Shown here one piece after another: positions 17,450 through 28,000 of a stretch of DNA of 43,242 nucleotides. How positions within the stretch are numbered: the first letter of the stretch is position 1; each line of letters opens with the position of its first letter. Under the pieces are notes generated by a model. It searched no databases. It saw nothing but the letters and a program-made list of their open reading frames with translations, and was not told where the DNA came from. The stretch comes from JANMMJ01 sp964543235 (lineage in GTDB: Bacteria > Pseudomonadota > Alphaproteobacteria > Rhizobiales > Aestuariivirgaceae): positions 1 through 43,242 of the forward strand of contig CAZIXE010000032.1 of NCBI GenBank assembly GCA_964543235.1, read 5' to 3'. The translations under genes were made by a program, and so were the position numbers.

Positions 17450-17590
17450 CTTGGACGAATATGGAGCTTTACTCATTCTTAACCAATTGAGCCTGCAGGC
17501 ATGAGCGTGTTAACTGCAAGCCGCAGGCAATCGGCTAAGATGCGTCAGCGGAGGCGGTGTCTGGCAGCAGTTCCAGCGGTGGGGATGGGT

Positions 17591-18997
17591 ATGCGTAAGA
17601 ACAGGACGTTTGTGGCAGGCGTGTCGTTCATGGCCCTGGCCATGTTTGCCGTCCCGAGCGTATCGGCGATGAGCATGAAGGAGGCCGTCATGCAGGCACT
17701 CCGCACCAACCCCGAAATCAACGAAGCCATCGCCAACCGGCAGTCAATCGAGTTCGAGTTGGAGCAGGGCCGCGGACTGTACCGTCCGCGTGTCGATCTC
17801 GAAGGCAGTATCGGCGGAGAAATCCGCAACAGCGACACGACGCGAGCTAACAATGACGAGGATCATTTGTTCCTGCGGCGTGAAGCCAGCATCGTGGTGC
17901 GCCAAACGCTTTTCGACGGTTTCGGAATCGATGCCGAAGTCGAGCGACAGGCTTCACGCGTCGACGGTGCGTCGCTGCGCATCCGCGAGCGGGCCGAATT
18001 CATTGCTCTTGCCGTGATCCGCGAGTATCTGGAAATCGCACGGCTGCAGCGGGTGATCGGCATCACCAAGCAGAACATTGCCTATCACAACAAGATACTC
18101 GGCGAGATTTCACAGGGGGCCAGCGAAGGCTCGCTGAGCATTGCCGACCGCCAGCAGGCTCAGGAGCGGGTGTTTGCAGCACGGGCTGCCCTCGTCGAAT
18201 TCGAGGAAGACCTCAAGGCAGCGGAAGCCACTTTCATCAAGCTTGTCGGCAAGGAGATCGGCAAGATCGGCCCGCGCATCGATATCAAAGGAAAGGGTCC
18301 CAAGTCGCTGGAGGCCGCACTCAAGGCGGCACGGGCGAATCATCCGTCGGTCAAATTCGCCAAGGCGGACATCGATGCCGCGGCGGCCCTCGTCAAGGCG
18401 GCGGAATCGAAGTTCTACCCCAGGGTGTCGCTGGAAGGACGCGGCTCGCTCGGTGAGGATTTGGGCGGTGTGCGCGGCACGGACAATGATTTGCAGGGCA
18501 ATCTCGTCGTCAACTGGAACATCTACAATGGCGGCATCGATGCGGCGAACAAGCAGGAGCAGATCCGTCACGTCGATGAGGCCTATCACCGCCTCCACAA
18601 GATCACCCGTGAGGTCGAGGAAGGCGTGCGGCAATCGTGGAACCGGCGCAGCCAGCAGAGCCGCAGGCTCAAAGAACTGCTAAGGCAGCTGTCGGCCACG
18701 GAACAGCTGCAGACTTCCTACACCGAGCAGTTCAAGATCGGCGAGCGGTCGCTGCTCGATCTCCTCGACAATCAGAACACGCGATTTGCGCTGCAGGTTG
18801 CGGTGGCCACCGGCGACAGCGCGGTGAAGTTCGCGGATTATCGCATCCTGGCGGCGCAGGGGCATCTGCTGCAGGCGATCGGGGTCGGCGCTCCCAAGGA
18901 TGCCAAACCCTATGCCCGCAAGGACGCCAAGGTACCGCCGACGCCATCTCCGGGTGATTTCCAGCGTGTCGATCCTCCCCCGCCGAAATCCAACTGA
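17591..18997 (+). CDS. TolC-family outer membrane efflux/secretion protein (LapE-like)
   Basis: A 468-aa outer-membrane channel. MRKNRTFVAGVSFMALAMFA starts a Sec signal cleaved near SVSA-MS. Two outer-membrane efflux (OEP) repeats follow: the first begins MKEAVMQALRTNPEINEAIANRQ and the second ALKAARANHPSVKFAKADIDAA, each rich in long helices. The family blocks VRQTLFDGFGIDAEVERQ and YTEQFKIGERSLLDLLDNQNTRF are characteristic of the TolC/LapE type used with RTX exporters. An ATG at 17585 and a GTG far upstream at 17501 are alternative starts; 17591 puts the signal peptide first. It lies 59 bases before the ABC exporter, forming the export operon. A proline-rich tail ends the protein. Confidence 0.92.
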   Translation: MRKNRTFVAGVSFMALAMFAVPSVSAMSMKEAVMQALRTNPEINEAIANRQSIEFELEQGRGLYRPRVDLEGSIGGEIRNSDTTRANNDEDHLFLRREASIVVRQTLFDGFGIDAEVERQASRVDGASLRIRERAEFIALAVIREYLEIARLQRVIGITKQNIAYHNKILGEISQGASEGSLSIADRQQAQERVFAARAALVEFEEDLKAAEATFIKLVGKEIGKIGPRIDIKGKGPKSLEAALKAARANHPSVKFAKADIDAAAALVKAAESKFYPRVSLEGRGSLGEDLGGVRGTDNDLQGNLVVNWNIYNGGIDAANKQEQIRHVDEAYHRLHKITREVEEGVRQSWNRRSQQSRRLKELLRQLSATEQLQTSYTEQFKIGERSLLDLLDNQNTRFALQVAVATGDSAVKFADYRILAAQGHLLQAIGVGAPKDAKPYARKDAKVPPTPSPGDFQRVDPPPPKSN

Positions 18998-19056
18998 GAC
19001 CTGCGGGCGGTGGCGGATCACCTGCCGGGGCGCTGCCCGCGGAAGGCCGCAGGGCA

Positions 19057-21252
19057 ATGGATGACGATTTTACCGCCGGCCGGGAACACACCAACCCTGT
19101 TGAGAAACGGGCCCAGGGTTCCGCAATCCGGGATGACACGCTCGCCCAATGCGTTGTTGCATTCATGGCGCGCGATGGCGATCCCAAACCGCTCGATACA
19201 CTCATTGCCGGCCTGCCGCTCGAAAAGGGACGCCTGACACCGGCCCTTGCAGTGCGTGCCCTGCATCGCGGCGGCTATGCCGCCAAACTGGCAAGGCGAT
19301 CGCTAGACGATATCGGCGACATCCTGCTTCCCGCCATACTTCTGACACGTGACGGAGGTGCGGTAATCCTGATTGCCAGGCGCTCGGCGGATTGCACGAT
19401 ACATGACCCGCAAATCGGGGCCGCCGTCGAAATCGCCACAGCGAAACTCCTCGATGCTTACAGCGGCAAGGTGATTCTGGCGCGGCGCGCCGACCGAGCC
19501 GCCGGAGGTGCCGTCCCTGCGGTTCACGGACACGACGAGCACTGGTTCTGGGGTGCCATCGTGCGGTTGTGGCCGACCTATGCCTATGTCGCACTGGCGG
19601 CCGCCTTCATCAATGTGCTGGCCATCGCTTCGCCGCTCTTCACCATGAACGTCTATGACCGGGTACTGCCCAACAAGGCGATACCGACGCTCTGGGTGCT
19701 GGCCGCGGGCATGGCAATTGCACTGCTGTTCGACCTGGCGCTGCGGGCGCTGAGGAGCTGGCTCATCGACTCGGCGGGGCGGCGCGCCGACGTGCTGCTG
19801 GCGAGCCGGATCTATGCCCATGTCATGGCCATCCAGCTGCATGCGCGGCCGGCGACGACCGGCAGCTTTGCAAGCCACCTGAAGGAGTTCGAACAGGTCC
19901 GCGAGTTCTTCACGTCGAGCACGATCGCAACATTTACCGACATGCTGTTTTTCTTCGTGTTCCTGTTCGTCATTGTGCAGATCGGCGGTCCCATCGCCTA
20001 TGTGCCAGCGATTGCCGCGGTGGTAATCGCAGTGATCGCCCTCATCTTCCAACTGCCTCTCAACCGGGCGGCCAGCGCCAATGCGGCAGAGACGGCGCAG
20101 CGGCACTCCCTGCTGGTGGAAACAATTGCGTCACTGGAGACAGTCAAGGCGATCCGCGCCGAGAGCCATCTCCAGAAGCTCTGGGAGGGTTTCGTCGGCG
20201 CCTCGTCACGGACGGTCGAAAGGGTGCGGTCACTGACGGCAAGACTCAATCATCTGACCATGACCATCCAGCAGCTTGTCAGCGTGGCAGTCGTGGTGAT
20301 TGGCGCCTATCTGTTTCAGTCGGGCGCCATATCGACCGGCGCCATCATCGCCTGCGTGATGCTGGCAAGCCGCTCGGTGGCTCCGCTTGGCCAGTTCGCC
20401 TTGGTTGCGGCCCGATCGCAACAGTCGCTGACTTCCTTGAGGCACCTCAACAAGGTGATGGAAATCCCGAGCGAGCGGCCGGCGGGACGCAACTTCCTGT
20501 CGCAACCGATCGGCGACTGCCACATCCAGTTCCAGAATGTCACATTCAGTTATCCCGGCACCACCGTGCCTGCCCTGAACGGCCTCAACCTTGCGATTCG
20601 GCCAGGCGAGCGGGTCGGCATCATCGGCAAGATCGGCTCGGGGAAAACGACGCTGGGCCGCCTGCTCATCAAGCTCTACGAGCCGCAGGACGGCGCCATA
20701 CTGATCGACGGGATCGACATGCGGCAGTTTCACCCGCATGAGGTGCGACGCGCCATCGGATTGCTGGGGCAGGACGCCGACCTGTTTCATGGTACGGTGC
20801 GCAGCAACATCCTGCTCGGCAGTCCCGAAGCAACGGACGCGGACCTTGTGGAGGCGGCGCGGCTCGCCGGCGTCGACGATTTCGTCAGGCGGCATCCGGC
20901 CGGTTTCGATATGCCGGTTGGCGAGCGCGGCCAAGCGCTGTCGGGCGGGCAAAAGCAGTCGGTCGCACTGGCGCGCACGCTGATCGGCCGGCCGAAGGTC
21001 ATCTTCCTCGACGAGCCTTCGAGCGCCATGGACCTTGCCAGCGAGCGGCAGCTCATCGAACACCTGCGCGGAATTCTGCAGCAGGGGCAGACTGTCATCG
21101 TCTCCACGCACCGCTACTCCATGCTCGACCTCGTCGACCGGCTGGTGGTGCTTGCCAACGGGCGAGTTGTGGCTGATGGTCCAAAGGACCAGGTGCTGGA
21201 AGCCCTCAGGCAGCAGACCCAGGGGAGCCCGCGGAGTCAGGGCTCGAGATAG
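19057..21252 (+). CDS. Type I secretion ABC exporter with degenerate C39-like domain (LapB/RtxB-like)
   Basis: A 731-aa inner-membrane exporter. Residues 25-150 form a C39-like domain (DDTLAQCVVAFMARDGDPKP...LEKGRLTPALAVRAL) that lacks the catalytic Cys of the DCGxAC motif and the following His, so it should bind rather than cut its substrate. A six-helix membrane domain spans about 165-460. The ATPase has Walker A GKIGSGKTT (Lys about 530), signature LSGGQKQ (Ser about 629), Walker B IFLDEPSS (Glu about 653) and a switch His (STHRYS). It pairs with the upstream TolC-like protein and the HlyD-like protein at 30.5-31.9 kb. Substrates are likely the adhesin at 22 kb and possibly the RTX protein at 11.6 kb. 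Its end overlaps the convergent regulator by 16 bases. Confidence 0.95.
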   Translation: MDDDFTAGREHTNPVEKRAQGSAIRDDTLAQCVVAFMARDGDPKPLDTLIAGLPLEKGRLTPALAVRALHRGGYAAKLARRSLDDIGDILLPAILLTRDGGAVILIARRSADCTIHDPQIGAAVEIATAKLLDAYSGKVILARRADRAAGGAVPAVHGHDEHWFWGAIVRLWPTYAYVALAAAFINVLAIASPLFTMNVYDRVLPNKAIPTLWVLAAGMAIALLFDLALRALRSWLIDSAGRRADVLLASRIYAHVMAIQLHARPATTGSFASHLKEFEQVREFFTSSTIATFTDMLFFFVFLFVIVQIGGPIAYVPAIAAVVIAVIALIFQLPLNRAASANAAETAQRHSLLVETIASLETVKAIRAESHLQKLWEGFVGASSRTVERVRSLTARLNHLTMTIQQLVSVAVVVIGAYLFQSGAISTGAIIACVMLASRSVAPLGQFALVAARSQQSLTSLRHLNKVMEIPSERPAGRNFLSQPIGDCHIQFQNVTFSYPGTTVPALNGLNLAIRPGERVGIIGKIGSGKTTLGRLLIKLYEPQDGAILIDGIDMRQFHPHEVRRAIGLLGQDADLFHGTVRSNILLGSPEATDADLVEAARLAGVDDFVRRHPAGFDMPVGERGQALSGGQKQSVALARTLIGRPKVIFLDEPSSAMDLASERQLIEHLRGILQQGQTVIVSTHRYSMLDLVDRLVVLANGRVVADGPKDQVLEALRQQTQGSPRSQGSR

Positions 21253-21854
21253 ACGATCAGATGCGATTGGTCGCCCAGCCTGCGGTCGAGCAGGGCAAAG
21301 CGGGCACGATGATGGCTGGTCACCACGCCGTCGCTGACGCCGATCTGATAGACGGAAATGTGCCGGGGATCGTCCAGGAGCCGGCGATAAATCTGCGGCA
21401 ATGGCTCGCTGAATGTCAGGTTTATGGGGCGGCGGTCCTGCCGCTTGCGGCTGTCGGACGACTTCAGGACATTGGTAGAAAAGGCCGGATTGAAGGCGGC
21501 AATGCGGCGCGCCGGCGTGAGCACGATAACCGGGGTCGGACAGGCCGCAATGATGGCCAGCATGTCGAAATTGAGCTGGCCCAGCCGTACCTCACTGGCG
21601 CGCCTGCGGCTGCGATCAAGGCAGTAACAGCGCAGCGCCGCAGTGCGGTTGGCATCAGCGGACAAGGTGTCCAGGATCTCGAAGACCAAGCCTGACAGGC
21701 GTTTTCCGTCCTCGGCGGCAAACTCCCTGAGCTGTGACCAGAAAATGTCTTCCAGTCTTATGGCCAGCCGCCGGCCGGATCTCTGGAGAATCCGGAGGGT
21801 CGAGCGGTAGTGGGGTGATCTTGTCTCGGTGGCAGGCGAATCCATGGTAGCCAT
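21237..21854 (-). CDS. Ribbon-helix-helix DNA-binding protein with C-terminal PAS-like domain
   Basis: A 205-aa putative regulator. Residues 22-75 (STLRILQRSGRRLAIRLEDI, then FWSQLREFAAEDGKRLSGLV) match the alphaproteobacterial ribbon-helix-helix type (RHH_4-like). Residues 95-205 look like a PAS domain: FDMLAIIAACPTPVIVLTPARRIAAFNPAFSTNV, then a beta-rich end (SVYQIGVSDGVVTSHHRARFALLDRRLGD). There is no kinase or cyclase domain and no membrane segment. It sits between the exporter, whose end it overlaps, and the adhesin, from which it diverges across 235 bases, so local control of adhesin expression is the natural inference. An ATG 9 bases further in (21845) is a possible alternative start. 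The ligand is unknown. Confidence 0.75.
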   Translation of the reverse strand: MATMDSPATETRSPHYRSTLRILQRSGRRLAIRLEDIFWSQLREFAAEDGKRLSGLVFEILDTLSADANRTAALRCYCLDRSRRRASEVRLGQLNFDMLAIIAACPTPVIVLTPARRIAAFNPAFSTNVLKSSDSRKRQDRRPINLTFSEPLPQIYRRLLDDPRHISVYQIGVSDGVVTSHHRARFALLDRRLGDQSHLIVYLEP

Positions 21855-22089
21855 ATACTATCATATGTAGATTCTGCCCTCCTGCAATTGCCAAGTCGAG
21901 CCGGATCGCGCCCCGCCGGTCGTTAATAGCGGAAAACCCTCCAACCTATATAGCAGAGTATATCGAATTTACTACGACTTTACATAAACCGCTCCCTGCC
22001 CGCCTCGCCTCCCGGCGCAGCAATTGGCACAATTTGAATTGATTTGAGCCGGCCGCAGAAACCCGGCCCCCTTGGAATTGGAGCGTCAA
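21855..22089. promoter_or_regulatory. Divergent regulatory region between the RHH/PAS regulator and the giant adhesin
   Basis: This 235-base gap is conspicuously AT-richer than its surroundings. It contains CATAT-N6-ATATG at 21852-21867, which overlaps the regulator's start codon, and an AT-rich patch with TATATAG and TATATCG at 21954-21965. Near the adhesin start lie CAATT/AATTG repeats (22021-22045) and then GGAG 8 bases before the ATG. I cannot assign exact promoters; overlap of the CATAT palindrome with the start suggests possible autoregulation. Confidence 0.45.
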
Positions 22090-25000
22090 ATGGTCGATCA
22101 CAGCGAAGCATTCGAGTCGCAAGGAGCCGGTTCCGCCCTGCGGCTGGCCCAGGCAGAGGGCGAGGCCCCGTCGCAGACCGCTGCGCCGGCCGAGAGTTCC
22201 CAGGCCCCCAACGCGGTGACGCCCCAGTCTCAGCCCCCGGGGCTCAATGTCGAGAAGGTCGACACTTACAACGGCGCCGCGGTGCGGCAGACGATCGAGG
22301 CGGCCGCCGGCCAGAAGATCGTGCTCGGCAAGGCGGACCAAATCGCGGCCATTCTGGTCAGCGGCGAAGATCTCGTCATCAGACTTGCAGACGGGTCGCT
22401 TATTGTCGTGAAGGGCGGGCTCAAGGACATCCCGTCGATCGTTGTCGGCGACATTGAGATTCCCGGGCCGGCGCTCAAGGCCAGTCTCGAAGCCGCAGGC
22501 GTCACCTTACCGGCGGCCGGCCCCGAAGCGGGACCCGAAGCACTCCCGTCGAGCGGCAACAACTTCCTCACACCGTTCGGCAAGATCGGCGATCCCTTTG
22601 CCATCCGCGATCTGCTGCGACCCACCGAGTTCAGCCGGGTTTTCGAGGACAAGAAGCCGGAAGAACCGCTGCTGGTCGAGCGCGACCATGGCGTGACAAT
22701 CACCGACCTCACTCCTGCCATTGGGGGTGGCGATGCGACCGTGTTCGAGCGCGATCTCGAGGGCGGATCGGACGGTGGAACGGGCCCGGCGACCGCGACC
22801 GGAAACTTCACCATCTCGGCGCCCGATGGCGGTATCTCGCTCACCATCAATGGCGTGGCGATCCTCGCCGATGGGATACTGACCGGCAATACCGTCACGA
22901 CGCCGCTGGGGACGCTGGTTGTGACCGGCTACGATGCCGGTACCGGCCAGATCACCTACATCTATACGCTGACCGCCCCGGTCGACCATCCCAGCGGCAG
23001 CGGCAATAACAGCGTCTTCGACAGTTTTGAGGTGATACTCAGCGATGGCGACGGCGATACGACGACGGGTGAGCTTGCCATCCGTATCGTCGATGATGTG
23101 CCGAAGGCCATCCACGACACCGATCAGGTGAGTGAGGACGGGCCTACCCACGTCAGCGGCAATGTCATCACCGATGCCGAAGGCAATGGCGGCCAGGACA
23201 CTGCCGGTGCTGACGGCGTTGCCGCAATCGAGTGGAAGAACGCCTCCGGCGACAGCGTTGCCGGAAGTTACGGGGTACTGATCATCGGCGCCGATGGCAG
23301 CTACACTTACATTCTCAACAATGACAGCAAGGCCGTGCAGGGACTCTCAGAAGGAGAGACGCTGGTCGAGACCTTCACTTACACGATCACCGATGCTGAT
23401 GGCGACAAGTCGACTGCCACGCTCACGATCACCATCAACGGCAAGGACGATGGCGTCACCATTACCGACCTGACACCCAAGTCGGAGGGCGGTGATGCCA
23501 GCGTCTTCGAGGCGAATCTTGCCGACGGCACCTCCCCCGATGCGGCAGCACTGACGCAGACGGGAACATTCACGATCTCGGCGCCGGATGGAATAGCGTT
23601 TCTCAAGGTTGGCGGGGTTGCGGTGATATCCGGTGGCGACTTTACAGCCCAGACCTTCACGACTCCGCTTGGCAATACGCTTGCCATCACCGGCTACAAC
23701 CCGATTACCGGTGTTGTCAGCTATTCCTACACGCTCAATGACAGCGAGTCCCACGCCTCCGGCGGCGGCAAGAACAATCTGTTCGAGGATTTCGCAGTGG
23801 AACTTGCCGATGAAGATGGATCAAGCACAAGCGACGTCCTGTCAATCCGCATCGTCGACGATGTCCCGACCGCGCATGACGATGCCGATTCCGTCAGCGA
23901 AGATGGGCCGACGACAGCCACGGGCAATGTCATTACCGATGCCGAGGGCAATGGCGGTGGCGATACCAGGGGGGCCGACGGTGTCGCGAGCATCAGCTGG
24001 CAGAATGCGATCGGCAATACGATCACCGGCGCCTTCGGCACGCTTAAAGTCGGCGTCAGCGGCGGCTACAAATACGCGCTCAACAACGACGATCCGGCAG
24101 TGCAAGGGCTTTCGGATGGCGAAAGCCTTACCGAAACATTCACCTATACGATCACCGACGCGGACGGTGACAAGTCCACTGCCACACTCACGATCACCAT
24201 CAATGGCAAGGACGATGGTGTAACGATCACGGGCATTGGCAGCGAAGGCGGTGACGAGACGGTCCGCGAAGATGACCTGGCGGATGGTACTTCGCCCAAT
24301 GGCGTGGCGCTGACACAGACGGGTTCGTTCAAGATTTCGGCACCCGACGGCTATGGCGACCTGAGCATCGGGGGCACACTGGTGATCCAAGACGGTGTGG
24401 TGCAGAATCTCAACACGCCGATCACCACGCCCTATGGCACGCTGACCATCACCGGAATCAACCTGGGTACGGGCACCGTGTCCTACAGCTACACGCTGAA
24501 CGACAATACGCTCGACCACGGCCCGGGCAACAATGGCAAGAACGCCATTCTGGACAATATCGCCGTTGCGCTCACCGACAAGGATGGGTCCAGCGCAAGC
24601 TCAACGCTGATCGTCAAGATCATTGACGATGCTCCGGTGGCCTTCACCGTTGTAGCCGGCACTATGACGGACGACGAGGGCAAGGGCGCATTTGCAGGCT
24701 CATCGAACGATGGCGAAATCACAGCAGACGTCACAGACAGCGATGTACCGGGATCGCCCGGCAGTGCCAGCGGGCCGACGGGCAGCCTGTTTGTGCCCGG
24801 TGCCGACGGCATCCAATCCATTGCCGTTACGGGTCCCCAGGGCATCAAGGCGATCTACCAGCAGGCCGACGGCTCACCGGGACAAGAGACCATTGTGTAC
24901 GATCCTGTCGCCACCGATGCGAACGGCAACGTCACGCTGATCGGACGCGGCAGTATCAGCGGCCAGGAGGCCATCAAGCTGACGATCAATGCCGACGGAT

Positions 25001-28000
25001 CCTATGTCTTCACGCAGGGTGCGGCACTGGTGCATCCCGTTGCAAATCCCAACTCGGAAGACGACCTGTCGCTTGAGTTCGGCTTCACCGTGACGGACCG
25101 GGACGGCGACAAGGCGTCCGGCAAACTGACCGTCACGACCGACGACGATACCCCCGAAGTCCGGGCCATCGAATCGCCAACGGCGCAGGCGGCTTCCGGA
25201 CAATTCAACCTGATGTTCATTCTCGATACGTCGGGCAGCATGCGCGATCCTTCGGGCGTCCCGGGCTTTGCAACCCGTTTCGATGTCGCCAAACAGGCCA
25301 TGCTGGATGCAATTGACGAATATGGCCTGCTCGGCAGCGTCATGATGCGGATCGTCACGTTCAATTCGGACGGCAGTGTGGCCGGTGCCACGTGGCTCTC
25401 GGCCGATGCGGCGAAGACTATCATTTCCGGACTAGCCGCGATTCCCGGCGCGCAGACCGATTTTGATGCGGCGCTGCGAGTGGCCATGGATGCCTTCAAC
25501 GATCCTGGCAAATTCACTTCCGCCAACGCCCAGAACATTTCCTTCTTCCTCTCGGACGGCAAGCCAAACGAAAATGACTCGCCGAACGACCCGACGCCAA
25601 CCGTCGGCATCGACCCGAGCGAGGAGGCCGACTGGGTCGCCTTCCTCGGCAGCAACAAGATCTCGTCGCATGCGCTGGGTCTCGGCACGGGTCTCACCCA
25701 GGACTTCCTCAATCCCATTGCCTATGACGGCGCGGCCGGCACCGACGAAGACGGAATCGTCGTTACCAACCTTGCCGATCTCTCCTCGGTCATTACCGGT
25801 TTCACGTCGCAGACGCTCGTCAGCGGCAATCTGATCGCCGGTCCGGGCGCGGCCGCAAGCTTCGGTGCCGACGGCGGTTTGGCGACGCTGCTCGCCGACG
25901 GCGCACCGGCAGGCTTCACTTACCAGCTGCAAGGCGGCAAGCTCCTGGTTCAGCAGGGCGGCACCACGGTCTTGACGGTCAGCCTCGATCCCGTCACCGG
26001 CGCATACCAGATCGACCAGAACGCGCCGATCAGTCATGGGCCCCTGCAGAAATCGCAGCTATTCGAGTTTGCCTACAAGCTGACCGATGGCGATGGTGAC
26101 AATGTCAGTGGCAAGATTGCCCTGACGCTTACCTATGACCTCGGCGTCACAATCAGCGATCTCAACCCGAAGGCAAGCGGCGGCGATCTCATCCTGAACG
26201 AGGACGATCTCCCCAACGGCTCGTCTCCGGTTCCTGCCAACCTCACCAAGACCGGGACGTTCACGATTTCCGCGCCGGACGGCCTCGACCTGATGTCGGT
26301 GGCAGGCGTGACGGTGATTTCGGGCGGCGTGTTCACGCCGCAGAGCATCACGACGCCGCGTGGCAACACGCTGAGTTTCACCGGTTTCGATTCCGGCACG
26401 GGCGCCGTCACCTATACCTATACCCTGAACGGCCCGACGACGCACAGCACAGGTTCGGGCGAGAACAGCGTCTTTGAGGACTTTTCGGTGCTGGTCAAGG
26501 ACGTGGACGGCTCGCAGGCCGCGGACATCCTGTCGATCCGGATCATCGACGATGTACCGACGGCCAATAACGACACCGATTCGGTGACCGAAGATACGAG
26601 CGTGACCGCCGACGGCAATGTCATCACAGGCAGTGGCGGGGCGGACAGCAATACAACCGATGGCGTCAAGGATGTCCAGGGCGCGGACGGCGTCGTCGCG
26701 ATCAGTTGGGACAACCAGGCGGGTAACAGCGTTGCCGGTACCTACGGCATGCTTACGGTCGGCCCGGACGGCAGCTACAGCTACAGCCTCGACAACAGCA
26801 ACCCGCTGATCCAGGGCCTGTCAGCCGGTGAACAGCGGTCGGAGACCTTCACCTACACGATCACCGACGCCGACGGCGACAAGTCGAACGCCACGCTGAC
26901 CATCATTATCAATGGCAGCGACGACGGCGTCACGATTACAGACCTGACGCCCAAGGCACAAGGCGGTGATGCCACCGTCAATGAAGCCAATCTGGCCGAC
27001 GGCTCGGCACCCAATCCCGGCGCGTTGTCCCAGAACGGCGGTTTCACAGTTTCGGCACCCGACGGGCTAGACCTTCTCAAGGTGGGCGGCGTCACCGTGA
27101 TCAGTGGCGATACGTTCACGGCACAGACTATCACGACGCCCCTCGGGAACACGCTGGCCATCACCGGTTTCAATCCGATCAGCGGTGTCGTCAGCTACAC
27201 ATATACCCTTGCCGACAACGAGATCCATCCGGCTGGCAGCGCACCCCTCTTTGAAGATTTCCTCATCGAGCTTACGGATGTCGACGGCTCGTCGGCATCC
27301 GATACGCTGTCGGTGCGCATCATCGACGACGTGCCGGCCGCCAGCAATGACACCATAAGCCAAGGTGCCGAAAACGCGGCTGTCACCTTCAATGCGTTCA
27401 GCAATGACGTGTTCGGCGCCGACGGCGTCGACATCGACAACTCGCCGGCTGTCAAGGTGACCTTCACACAGGGATCGCTCGGCAGTGTGTCCTACAACAC
27501 CGGGACCGGCCTGTTCACCTATACGCCTTCCCCCGGCGCGGAGGGCAGCGACAGTTTCACCTACACAATCGTCGACGGCGACGGCGACAGTTCCACCGCC
27601 ACGGTCACCATCAATCTGCGGCCGGATTCGCAGCCGGTGATCGGCGCCGTCGCTATCGTTGCCGATGAAGACGACTTGCCCAACGGCAACAAGGACACCG
27701 TGACGGGCGACGACGCGCAAGCCAATCTCACCGGCCTCCTGCCGATCAACACCGGCAATGACGCGATCTCTTCAATCAGCTTTGCCGGCATGAATGGGTC
27801 GCTGGCGCCATTCACGGCGAAGGGCCAGGCAGTCCACTATTTCTGGAACGCGGGCAGCAACACACTCGTCGGCTACACCGGCGCCAATCCCGCCAGTGTC
27901 CCCAATCAGGTGTTCACTTTACAGATAACCAATGTGGCAACCGGCGCCTACGTGTTCGCCCTGCTCGCCGCCATCGACCACCATGCGGCCAATGCTGCAG

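Noticed and set aside
19057..19530. Active C39 bacteriocin-type peptidase in the ABC exporter
   Set aside because: The DCGxAC nucleophile and the catalytic His block are missing, and the presumed substrates carry no double-glycine leader, so it is treated as a degenerate substrate-binding domain.
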